From positions 1 to 14,923 of the forward strand of contig JALLPB010000532.1 of the NCBI GenBank assembly GCA_036939975.1: a DNA stretch of 14,923 nt, given 5' to 3'. Shown here piece by piece: positions 1-7,734 of the stretch. The translations under genes were made by a program, and so were the position numbers. The notes under the pieces were generated by a model. It ran no database searches. It saw only the letters and a list, made by a program, of their open reading frames with translations, and was not told where the DNA came from. This stretch comes from Cyclostephanos tholiformis. Taxonomy: Eukaryota > Bacillariophyta > Thalassiosirophyceae > Thalassiosirales > Thalassiosiraceae. Positions within the stretch are counted from its first letter, which is position 1; the number at the start of each line of letters is the position of its first letter.

Positions 1-14
1 CAGGCCCGCCATAA

Positions 15-120
15 TCGTCATCGTCGTCGTCGTCGTCGTCGTTGTTGTTGTCGTCGTCGTCGTCATCATCATCATCATCGTCGTCATCGTCGTCATCGTC
101 ATCGTCGTCATCATTGTCAT
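15..120. repeat. (TCG/TCA)n trinucleotide microsatellite
   Basis: An almost unbroken run of TCG, TCA and TTG triplets. It is open on both strands: the plus strand reads as poly-Ser, and the minus strand reads as poly-Asp from ATGs at about 122-130 out through the left edge of the window. On the plus strand a TAA at 12-14 closes the poly-Ser frame, so the tract cannot simply continue an upstream plus-strand exon in that frame. It could be the pyrimidine-rich end of an intron, or the start of an acidic minus-strand protein; the window is too short to decide. Confidence 0.9.
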
Positions 121-135
121 TCATCATCATCGTAG

Positions 136-284
136 TGGCGACTAGCAGGGGTGACAGCAAGAGGCGCAGGGTCAGGATCCTCGTGGCTGGTGTTGATAAT
201 TCGGACGAGAGTATGGAGGAAAGGAAAGCACCTTGGGAGGGCCGAATCGAAGAAGTAGGCGACGAGGATTACAATGATTTGTGA
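136..284 (+). CDS. possible terminal exon of an upstream gene (hypothetical)
   Basis: About 49 codons of non-repetitive, charged sequence end in TGA at 282-284. The residues are basic at first (SKRRRVRIL) and acidic near the end (EEVGDEDYNDL). The same frame runs back through the poly-Ser microsatellite to position 15, just after a TAA. An AG at 134-135, preceded by the pyrimidine-rich TCG/TCA array, would serve as a splice acceptor, which is why I start the exon at 136; a start inside the repeat is also possible. An AATAAA lies 40 nt after the stop, which favours a plus-strand gene end. I recognise no domain. It could equally be chance open frame, since the opposite strand also reads open in the repeat. 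Confidence 0.3.
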
Positions 285-323
285 GGGGGAAGGGGGAAAG
301 GGCGGGGGGATTTCATTTCATAG

Positions 324-329
324 AATAAA
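324..329 (+). terminator. AATAAA, possible polyadenylation signal of the upstream gene
   Basis: The hexamer AATAAA sits 40 nt after the TGA at 284, in an AT-rich stretch. Polyadenylation signals are loosely defined in diatoms, so this is only suggestive. Confidence 0.35.
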
Positions 330-672
330 ACAGATGTTATTTATTGAGACAATTAATATAGTAGATGTTAATTTTTCCTGTGCTCTCTCCTACATTTTGG
401 CTAAACCCCGTAGATGAAGTCGTACACAGCGTCGTACTTTTTGCGAACATATGAGGTACGATACCATAAAATATGCGAAGGTACAATTATTATAATGGTA
501 GAGTCTTCGCACCTGACTCTGTGTGCCTTACACTGAGTCATCACCAGCAGCCTTTCGCAACTACTTTATGTATTTACCCTCAAGCGACTGCCTTTAATTG
601 ATTTTACTCTGAGTGTAATATAGTAATTACTATCACATTTGGGTTGTAGAATCCGAGGAGAATCTTTGCAAC
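330..672. promoter_or_regulatory. intergenic region and presumed 5' region of the SDR gene
   Basis: About 340 bases without a convincing gene, AT-rich compared with the flanking coding DNA. The one site I would name is a TGAGTCA heptamer at 534-540 (AP-1/GCN4-type bZIP site), with a half-site TGACTC at 514-519. No convincing TATA box is visible. Nothing else here is recognisable. Confidence 0.35.
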
Positions 673-2046
673 ATGACGAAGTCCCGATCGATGAAGGATG
701 CAGTCCTATCTCTGGCGCTCGCCAGCGGCATCGCCGCCGCGTGGACATTTCCCACTTCTTCCCTATCGCCATTTCTCATGAAGGATCGACGAATGCTGTC
801 GTCGTCGTCGTCGTCATCGTCTGGATTGATGGCGGCGGCATACAACGAAGATGGTAGTCCCGACAATGATGATTCGTCGTCTCTTCGTCGACGGGATTTC
901 CTCCGATCGGCATCCTCCAAGGCCGCGTCGATCTCCCTCCTCGCTCTCACCACATCTTCGTCGTTGGCGGCGCCGACATCGCCGTCGTCGATAGACGTGA
1001 CCAACGATGCCGCCGCGTCCACCTCCACCCCCGACGACGACTCTCCGATCGCTTCCGTGCCATACTCCAAGATATACAAGCCCGCCCCCCACTCCATGGA
1101 CGGGAAGGTGGTTCTCATCACGGGGGGCAACGCGGGATTAGGACTCGAATCGACGAAGCGTCTTGCCGAGGCGGGCGCATGGGTCGTATTCACGAGCAGG
1201 GACGAGGCCAGGGGGGCCAGGGCATTAGAAGAGGTCGCCGAGTACCTGAGCGGACTTAGGGCGACCGACCCGACCTTCGTGGGTAGGGTCGATGTGGCAT
1301 ACTTGGACCTGTGCGACATGTCGAACGTCAAGGCATTCAAGGAACGCTTGATGAACGTCATCGGAAAGGATGTCAAGATTGACGTATTAATGAACAACGC
1401 GGGCGTCATGGCCATACCCGATAGGAGGCTGACGAAGGACGGATACGAAACGACATTCCAGACGAATCACCTCGGTCACTTTGCACTGACGTCGATTCTA
1501 ATGCCGTTACTATCCCCGAACGCGCGCATCATCAACGTCTCGTCGATGGCTCACCAATTCGCATCGGCCCGCGGTCTCGAGTTGGACAACCTCAACGGCG
1601 AGAGAGAGTATGGTCCGTGGTCATCGTATGGACAGTCGAAGCTTGAGAACATCCTCTTCGCTAGCGAGCTGCAGAGGCGTGCGAGAAAGTCGAGCGATTG
1701 GTCGGGCCTGAGCGTCTTCTCATTGCATCCAGGTGCGGTCCAGACGGACCTGGCACGATACCTCATCGGGGAGGAGAAATTTCAAAAAATGAAAGAGGGA
1801 GGATTCTCGAGTTGGACCGACAGATTCTTGATGGAAGGCCTGGCGAAGTTCGTGAAGACCGTGCAGGAGGGGGCGTCGACACAGGTGTACCTTGCGGCGT
1901 CGGCTGACGTTGGACCCAAGGATGGAGGTTCGTACTTCTCGGACGGGAAGGTCACTCCCCTGAAGGCGTTCGCCACCGATGAAAACATGGCCGAGAAACT
2001 TTGGTCCGTATCGGAGAAGCTATCGGGGGTGAAATTCGATCTATGA
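673..2046 (+). CDS. short-chain dehydrogenase/reductase with plastid and twin-arginine leader
   Basis: A 457-residue, intronless classical SDR. The Rossmann core spans about 144-400: TGGNAGLG (150-157) binds NAD(P), NNAG (241-244), the structural Asn in TNHLGHF (N265), the active-site Ser in NVSS (288-291), the catalytic Tyr319 and Lys323 in YGQSK, and HPGAVQT (352-358). The sequence resembles the retinol-dehydrogenase/WWOX-like SDR group; the substrate cannot be told. The first 140 residues are a leader. A signal-peptide-like hydrophobic stretch (10-23) ends at AAA/W24, which fits the diatom plastid rule of an aromatic or Leu residue after cleavage. A Ser-rich stretch follows, with eight Ser in a row from TCG repeats. 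Then LRRRDFLR (71-78) plus a hydrophobic segment ending near SLA-A (97-100) matches a twin-arginine thylakoid signal. Met1 is chosen because it gives the complete signal peptide; Met7 is possible. The targeting is inferred; the enzyme family is clear. Confidence 0.92.
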   Translation: MTKSRSMKDAVLSLALASGIAAAWTFPTSSLSPFLMKDRRMLSSSSSSSSGLMAAAYNEDGSPDNDDSSSLRRRDFLRSASSKAASISLLALTTSSSLAAPTSPSSIDVTNDAAASTSTPDDDSPIASVPYSKIYKPAPHSMDGKVVLITGGNAGLGLESTKRLAEAGAWVVFTSRDEARGARALEEVAEYLSGLRATDPTFVGRVDVAYLDLCDMSNVKAFKERLMNVIGKDVKIDVLMNNAGVMAIPDRRLTKDGYETTFQTNHLGHFALTSILMPLLSPNARIINVSSMAHQFASARGLELDNLNGEREYGPWSSYGQSKLENILFASELQRRARKSSDWSGLSVFSLHPGAVQTDLARYLIGEEKFQKMKEGGFSSWTDRFLMEGLAKFVKTVQEGASTQVYLAASADVGPKDGGSYFSDGKVTPLKAFATDENMAEKLWSVSEKLSGVKFDL

Positions 2047-2357
2047 AATGGTAGTTAAGTACGATGCCTAGAGAGACCTACCTACTACCTAGTACTTAAG
2101 TATTTTTTCATCATTTTCACCATCACTACCATTCATCGTTTCTCAATACGCACATAGGAACCCATAGCGATGTCTTTCAATTCTATCCACACACACACAA
2201 CCCCCCCCACAAAAAAGCCACACTCTCATAGTAGTATCTTCTACTAACCACCATACCAACGAACCCGACGCGGCCATCGATCTAATCTCACAAAGATATC
2301 TCAGAGGACTGAAGATAGGGGGCGTGGGCGCGATCTCATTAATCGCAAAGTCGCATC
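2047..2357. promoter_or_regulatory. SDR 3' end and seryl-tRNA synthetase 5' region
   Basis: 311 bases between two genes in the same direction. Just after the SDR stop lies an inverted repeat of TTAAGTAC (2055-2062) and GTACTTAA (2092-2099), which could fold as a stem in the 3' UTR. Further on are a short CA repeat and C- and A-runs around 2190-2216. I see no RNA gene and no convincing core-promoter element. Confidence 0.4.
2055..2099. repeat. inverted repeat TTAAGTAC/GTACTTAA after the SDR gene
   Basis: Perfect 8-bp arms at 2055-2062 and 2092-2099 separated by 29 bases, starting 8 nt after the SDR stop. The loop is rich in ACCTA repeats. A 7-bp version of the same arms recurs in the divergent promoter at 7651-7672. 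It may be a 3' UTR stem, a protein-binding palindrome, or coincidence. Confidence 0.5.
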
Positions 2358-4367
2358 ATGCCCATCGACATTAACTCCCTCCGCACCTACAAGGGTGGCG
2401 ATCCGGACGCATACCGCCTCTACATGACCCAGAGGTACAAGGACCCGACCATCGGTGCGCTTTTTTTTTTTTTTAAGGATGTGGGGCGTTCCGGGTCCAG
2501 TGTCGAGATCGAATATATAATATTGCGAATTCGAACGACCTTCCCCCCCCTCCCCCCCCCCCCCCCCTACCCGCTTGAATAAGCGTCATTTTCATTTTGT
2601 GTGCGGGAAGAGGGGAAATGATTCTATCGGTTCGGTTCGATGGATTGACGAATGAAGATTTCTTTTCATGTTATGTCGTACGTGTGTTTTCTAGCCGAGG
2701 ATAATTATTTCCCCGAGCCCGGAAACAAACAACTGATTCCTCCCGTCATTCCTCTCCTCCTCACCCACTCCCTCTGCCTCGTTCTTACATTTGCTCCCTT
2801 GGGCCACTCGCACTGTTGGGCCCTTTTTTTCTCTCTCGACATTATTGTTGCTATTCATGTCGAAAAACACCCCCCCCACCACCTCCCATCCGGTCGAACT
2901 CGTTTGTCGTTCTTTTTTTCCATTCGACTCTTGGAATATATTGCGATTATACATATAATTCGCCATGTATCGCGTACAGTGGACCAGGTCCTGGCCAAGG
3001 ACGAAGCGTGGCGCGACCTCCGTGGACAGATCGATGCCCTGCGCACCTCCGTCAACAAGCTCCAGCGCGACGTCATCGCGCCGAAGAAGAAGTCGGGCGA
3101 GTCGTGCGACGAGGAGGTGGCGCAGATGAAGGCCATCAAGGACGAGATCGACGCGATGGAGGCGAATCTACCAATCATCGCCGAGGAGAGGGACGAGCTA
3201 CTTAATCGCATCGGCAACGTCGTTGATCCGGAGGTTCCAATAAGCGACGATGAGGATGCCGATAACCTCGTAGTGGCGCTATATCCGGAGCCACTCGAGG
3301 CCGAGAGCGCAGATGGCATGAAGCCGCTGTTGCCATCGCCAATCTCCAAGCTCGTGTACACGCTCCCAATGACGAAGCCCCTAACTCACGACGACCTTTT
3401 GTGGCGAATCGACGGGTATGAGCCGGTTAGGGGTCAGGCCGTGGCCGGACACAGGGGATACTTCCTTAAGAACGCCGGCGTCCTACTCAATCAGGCCCTC
3501 ATCAATTACGGCATCGCCTTCCTGCGCAAGCGCGGCTATCAGGTACTGCAGCCACCGTACTTCATGAAGAAGGAGATCATGGCGGGCATCGCTCAGCTCG
3601 AGGACTTCGACGAGCAACTATATAAGGTTTCGGGAAAGACGGACGATCCGGACGGTAATACAGAGACATACCTCATCGCCACGAGCGAGCAGCCGATATG
3701 CGGTTATCACCGCAACGAGTGGATCGACGACAAGCAGCTACCCTTCCGATATGCAGGAATATCGACGTGCTTTCGTAAGGAGGCGGGATCCAGCGGACGG
3801 GACATACGCGGGATCTTCCGCGTACATCAGTTTGAGAAGATAGAGCAATTCTGCGTTGTCGTGGACGACTTCGAGGAGAGTTCCAGGGAGCAGACGCGCA
3901 TGATTGACGCCGCCAAGGAGTTCTACGAGAGCCTCGGTTTCCCCTACCGCGTAGTTTGCATCGTGTCAGGCGCACTCAACGACGCGGCCGTAAAGAAGTA
4001 CGACCTCGAGGCTTGGTTCCCCGGTCAGAACGCATACCGGGAGCTAGTTAGCTGCTCAAATTGCACCGACTTCCAATCGCGTGGCGTCGGGGCTAGGTGC
4101 GGACAGAAAAAGACCGCAACCCCCTCCGGACAGAAGTCCAAGGAGGAAATGCTGAAGGAGACGGCGTCGTACGTGCACTTTCTCAACGCGACCTTGTGCG
4201 CCACCGGGCGTGGGATATGCTGCCTATTGGAGAATTACCAGGAGGAGAACGGTGTCAGGATTCCGGAGGTTCTGGTCCCGTTCATGGGCGGAATCGACTT
4301 CTTGCCCTTCGAGAGGGGACCGATGGAAGCGACGAAGGGGGAGAAGAAAGGAAAGGGGAAGAAATGA
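2358..4367 (+). CDS. SERRS: seryl-tRNA synthetase, cytosolic type (two exons)
   Basis: Charges tRNA-Ser with serine. CDS = join(2358..2454, 2980..4367), 494 residues. Exon 1 encodes MPIDINSLRTYKGG through DPTI; a phase-1 intron then splits the codon for V33, giving DPTI-V-DQVLAKDEAWR, which restores the family's N-terminal pattern. Residues about 34-110 are the charged helical arm that contacts tRNA. The class II catalytic core follows: TSEQ (267-270), motif 2 FRKEAG (297-302) and GIFRVHQFEKIEQF (310-323), and motif 3 GRGICCLLENYQ (442-453) followed by GVRIPEVLVPFMGG. The protein ends in a Lys/Gly-rich tail. There is no organellar presequence before the MxIDxNxxR-type start, so a cytosolic role is inferred. 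An acidic stretch (119-128) precedes the core. Length is normal for eukaryotic SerRS. An ATG at 2652 in the same frame as exon 2 lies inside the intron and is not the start. Confidence 0.95.
2455..2979 (+). other. intron of the seryl-tRNA synthetase gene
   Basis: 525 nt with donor GTGCGC at 2455 and acceptor CGTACAG ending at 2979. The splice restores the conserved SerRS N-terminus in phase 1. It is five to seven times longer than most introns in this window and contains homopolymers: T(14) at about 2461-2474 and a nearly pure C run at 2543-2567. The frame used by exon 2 happens to be open through the last 330 nt of the intron, which would mislead a gene finder into an N-terminally wrong model. 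Confidence 0.9.
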
Positions 4368-4907
4368 TGATGGAATAGAATACATGAAAAATGGGGTGTG
4401 TTGGCGGATCTCGCGATGCCATGTCTCCTCGTCTTCACCTTTACTGTTTGTAACCGAGCCGAACTGTCCATTCTTCATTTGATAAATTATTTCGACAAAC
4501 CAGTAGGCTGATGACGAATGAAAGAAGTAACCAACATTTGTTAAACAATACGTCTATCAATATCAGATATACAGTTTTCTTAGGCAGAGCTAAAAGGTCA
4601 TTGTGCCCAACTTATGAAGCGACCTGAAAGAGTTTTTACCCCCTCTGCGATGAATAGCTCATCTCAATTTGCTCCCCATCGAGAAGTGAAGGGGAACTCG
4701 ATGTGTTGTACTTAACGGGGAATCGATGTTTCCCTCTCATGAAATATTTCGACGCGCTGATGTTAGGCTTATATGCCAAGAACTATTATATCTTACACAG
4801 CATGTAAGTGGGCTAATTCTACGGCAAATGTTGCGGTAGAAGTTTGATCTAATATCATGCGATGCCCATTCTGTTATCTGTGCATTCATTATATCAATAT
4901 TCATTTT
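4368..4907. other. convergent intergenic region (3' ends of SerRS and CNNM genes)
   Basis: 540 bases between the SerRS stop on the plus strand and the transporter stop on the minus strand, so it should hold both 3' UTRs and both polyadenylation sites. It is AT-richer than the flanking genes. I see no AATAAA near either stop, no tRNA cloverleaf and no convincing open frame. Confidence 0.6.
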
Positions 4908-7562
4908 TCAGCTGCTCAACTTTTCGGCGACGATTTCTTTTACGGCGGCCGCCTTCATCGCGTTCTGCTCCACCAGCCTCTCGATGCGGCTGGCCTCGTT
5001 CATGTTCGCTATCCGAGCCTGTCGGGACACAGCCTCGGCGAGGCTCATGTCTTCTGGAACGGCCAACTCCACCGATGCCCCCCCGATCCCCACGCCGACG
5101 GTCTCACTGCTGCCGATGACTTCCATCTCGGCCGCCACCGGCATTATTGTCGCGTCGCTATCCGCCATGGCGTTCTTCCTACTGAAGAAGCCGCGGATCA
5201 GATTCTCGTCCCCGTCGTCGCCGTCCTCGCCATCGAAGAACCCCAGCAACCTCTCCACCCGGACTTGGAACACCCGCTTCTCGTCACCGTCGGCCACCTC
5301 GAATTTCCAACCGCGGCTCATCACGAAGTCTCCAACGCGTGGGATTTCCCCGGCGCAGAAGCAGAGAAAGCCACTGAGCGTGCCGTACTCCTTCAATACC
5401 TCCTCCTCGTCGAGACTAAGGCCGAGGACGGCGTCGACGTCTTCCAGGTCGGCGTCGCCGCGAATCAGAAAGGTGCCATCTTCCTGGAATATGATGGAAT
5501 CTTCGGCAAACACGAAATCTTCCTCGTCGTCCTCATCATAAATTTCGCCGACGACTTCTTCCACAATGTCCTCCAACGATACCAACCCCTCAGTGCCACC
5601 GTACTCGTCCACGACCACGGCCATGTGCACCCTCCTCCTACGCATCTCCTGCAGGACGCTCCAACCGTTTGCAGTCTCCGGGACGAAGTAGCACGATTCG
5701 ATCAAACCGGCGTCGTCGATAGTCGTCTCCATCCTCGACGCCAATTGCGATCCGGTCAAGGATCGGACGTAACCGTCCTTGGTCTGTCCAGTGGGCGGAT
5801 CGATGAAGGACAATTTGCCAATATCCTCCTGGGAGGAGGAGGAGGAGGAGTGCTGCTGTTGTTTCTGATGCAGCCTACTGTCGGCCTCCACGTCTTCCCA
5901 CTCCCCGTCCACAATGCCGTCCACGTCGTCCTTGTCCTCCTCCTCCTCTTCCTCCTCCTCCTCCTCTCCCTTCGATATGACCATCGACGACGTGTCCCCA
6001 CTCGATGTCGGGGGTCGACGGTACTCCCCATCCACGAGCACGCCCTTGACGAAGAAATCCAACACGCTCTTCGCGAGTACGATGCCCACGATGTTATCGA
6101 TCTCGCCCTGATAGACTGGTATGCGACTGTATCCGCTCTCCCTCACCACGCCCAACACGCTCGCGACGGACATCGTGCGCGGTACCGCCACGACCTCGAC
6201 GCGCGGTTTCATGATCTCGCGCACCTTCCGATCCTGCAGGTTCAACACGCCCTTGATCATCTCCTGCTCGGAGTGATCTATGGTACCGGAATCGCGCGCT
6301 CCGGTGACGATGAGGCGCAATTCCGAATCGGACACGCCCGTTTCCTCCTTCGCCTTGACCCCGAAGAGCCGTAACGTCGCCTTCGCGAGGTAGCTCAGTG
6401 CATACCCGAACGGTCCGACGGCGTTCGCTAATACGTTGATCGGGGGTACCATAAGTCGCGCGACCCTCTCGGCGTTGATGACGCCAATGTTCTTCGGCAA
6501 TAGCTCCACGAAGAATAACGTTATGGCCGTCAGGAAGATCGCGCTCCACTTCTCGGCAATGGCGGCGCCGAAGATGTGATCGGCCAGGTGGGTGAATAAG
6601 GTCGTCGCGTATATGGAACACGCCGTGGACGTGACGAGTATGGTCGTTAGTACGCGCGTGATATCCTCGTTCAACGTTTGGAACGTCCCCCTCCTCCTCT
6701 TGCGTCCCTTCCTGCCCATTTCGGACGATAGACCATCATTTCCCAATAACTTCTCCTCCTCCTCGGCGAATTCGCGCACCTTCCACGGATACAACGTCGT
6801 GATCGCGATTTCCGCGGCGTGCAACAGGGCGAGGGCGGTGAATATGCCCAACCACAACGACAGCTTCGACACGAGCTCGTTCGTGGTCAGTGGAATGATC
6901 GGGGCATCGGGATTGCGCTTGGGCATGCCCCCCCCCACCGACGCATGCGCGAGCGGGAGGAGGATATTATTCCCCACGATGCCGCCGCCGACGCCGACGC
7001 CGGCGTGGGATGACGACGAAAACGACGCGACGACGTGGACTAGGAGGACCGTGAGGAGGGCCAATATCGGACCGCGCCTCGGGAGGATGCATCGTCCGAA
7101 ATACGACGACGACGACGTCTTCGCCACATCATTCATCGTCGCTGTCTTTTTCGACTTCTTCGGCGTTTTGCCGGACGTCGTCATCGTGCCGTGGTCGCCG
7201 ATCGTCTCGTCCCACCCCATCCCCGTCCCGCCGATGATGCGATTGCCAGCGCGGGATAATGCGCGGAGCAAGGCGCGGCCCGGCGGACCCTTTCGACGAC
7301 GATCATCGTTATCGTCATTCGCAATCATCATGGCAGTGCCCTCCTCGGCCATCGCAGTCGTCGTCATCGTCCCTCCACGTTGCCACCGCCGCCATCCTCG
7401 CGTCGTCGTCGACGACGGGGCTAGCGAGAGCAGCGAGGGGGACGAGTACGCGGAGAACGACGGCGTCCGCGACGACGACGACGACGACGACGACGTGGCG
7501 ATGCCGCCAACGCCAACGCCGGCGCCGATGAAAATTAACGCAGAGAGGACCCTCTTCGTCAT
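4908..7562 (-). CDS. CNNM/CorC-type DUF21-CBS-CorC_HlyC membrane protein
   Basis: An intronless 884-residue protein of the CNNM/CorC (UPF0053) family, which exports or transports Mg2+ and other cations; plant homologues include chloroplast envelope proteins. Order: a basic, low-complexity leader (1-160) opening with a hydrophobic signal-like segment (5-21) and a Ser run; a hydrophobic segment at about 164-180; the DUF21 membrane domain (about 232-400) with further helices near 232-258, 302-325 and 340-358 and the conserved ELLPKNIGVINAERVA (353-368); CBS 1 (about 447-505, MKPRVEVVAVPRTMSV to IVGIVLAKS); an Asp/Glu/Ser-rich insert (about 512-585, including ten consecutive Glu); CBS 2 (about 614-672, VDEYGGTEGLVSLEDIVEEVVGEI pattern); and a CorC_HlyC domain (about 680-775). 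The last 100 residues are family-atypical and end in a charged helix. Plastid location is inferred from the leader. It shares a 172-bp divergent promoter with the sulfotransferase-fucosyltransferase gene. Confidence 0.92.
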   Translation of the reverse strand: MTKRVLSALIFIGAGVGVGGIATSSSSSSSSRTPSFSAYSSPSLLSLAPSSTTTRGWRRWQRGGTMTTTAMAEEGTAMMIANDDNDDRRRKGPPGRALLRALSRAGNRIIGGTGMGWDETIGDHGTMTTSGKTPKKSKKTATMNDVAKTSSSSYFGRCILPRRGPILALLTVLLVHVVASFSSSSHAGVGVGGGIVGNNILLPLAHASVGGGMPKRNPDAPIIPLTTNELVSKLSLWLGIFTALALLHAAEIAITTLYPWKVREFAEEEEKLLGNDGLSSEMGRKGRKRRRGTFQTLNEDITRVLTTILVTSTACSIYATTLFTHLADHIFGAAIAEKWSAIFLTAITLFFVELLPKNIGVINAERVARLMVPPINVLANAVGPFGYALSYLAKATLRLFGVKAKEETGVSDSELRLIVTGARDSGTIDHSEQEMIKGVLNLQDRKVREIMKPRVEVVAVPRTMSVASVLGVVRESGYSRIPVYQGEIDNIVGIVLAKSVLDFFVKGVLVDGEYRRPPTSSGDTSSMVISKGEEEEEEEEEEDKDDVDGIVDGEWEDVEADSRLHQKQQQHSSSSSSQEDIGKLSFIDPPTGQTKDGYVRSLTGSQLASRMETTIDDAGLIESCYFVPETANGWSVLQEMRRRRVHMAVVVDEYGGTEGLVSLEDIVEEVVGEIYDEDDEEDFVFAEDSIIFQEDGTFLIRGDADLEDVDAVLGLSLDEEEVLKEYGTLSGFLCFCAGEIPRVGDFVMSRGWKFEVADGDEKRVFQVRVERLLGFFDGEDGDDGDENLIRGFFSRKNAMADSDATIMPVAAEMEVIGSSETVGVGIGGASVELAVPEDMSLAEAVSRQARIANMNEASRIERLVEQNAMKAAAVKEIVAEKLSS

Positions 7563-7734
7563 GTCGAAATTAATTCCAAAAAAAAATTAAAAACAGAGAG
7601 GTTGATGGACGCAAAAAAAAATAAATGCCATGGCAAAAAAAATTGGTCGTTAAGTACCTACGATAGTACTTACTAAAAAACAACTGGTCGCATGCAAGCA
7701 CAATGAAGCAGTCAGTGTCCACAACGTCGCACCG
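7563..7734. promoter_or_regulatory. 172-bp divergent promoter
   Basis: The whole space between the start codons of two diverging genes. It holds several A-tracts (for example 7579-7586 and 7613-7620), an inverted CCAAT box ATTGG at 7642-7646, and a perfect inverted repeat TAAGTAC (7651-7657) and GTACTTA (7666-7672) with an 8-nt spacer. Two short upstream ATGs precede the plus-strand gene: 7692 (closed after four codons) and 7703 (12 triplets including the stop, TGA at 7736-7738, overlapping the main ATG). The latter could dampen translation. Promoter function is inferred from position. Confidence 0.5.
7651..7672. repeat. inverted repeat TAAGTAC-N8-GTACTTA in divergent promoter
   Basis: Perfect 7-bp arms with an 8-nt spacer. 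The same arm sequence, extended to 8 bp, forms the inverted repeat after the SDR gene at 2055-2099. A dyad site for a dimeric regulator is possible; no such factor can be named from sequence. Confidence 0.5.

Noticed and set aside
633..1415. Minus-strand open frame opposite the SDR gene
   Set aside because: It is the antisense of the SDR coding sequence and holds no motif; the SDR reading has every catalytic residue.
2652..2979. In-frame extension upstream of SerRS exon 2 starting at ATG 2652
   Set aside because: The translation has no SerRS similarity, while splicing 2454 to 2980 joins two conserved N-terminal segments in phase.
4368..4907. tRNA or other structured RNA between the convergent genes
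   Set aside because: No cloverleaf with T-loop and anticodon arms, and no conserved RNA motif, could be found by eye.
4857..6374. Long open frame on the plus strand opposite the transporter gene
   Set aside because: It is His/Leu/Val-rich without a recognisable domain and mirrors the codon bias of the minus-strand CNNM/CorC gene, which has clear family motifs.
6592..7590. Second long plus-strand open frame opposite the transporter N-terminus
   Set aside because: Low-complexity antisense frame of the same minus-strand gene; no domain is seen.
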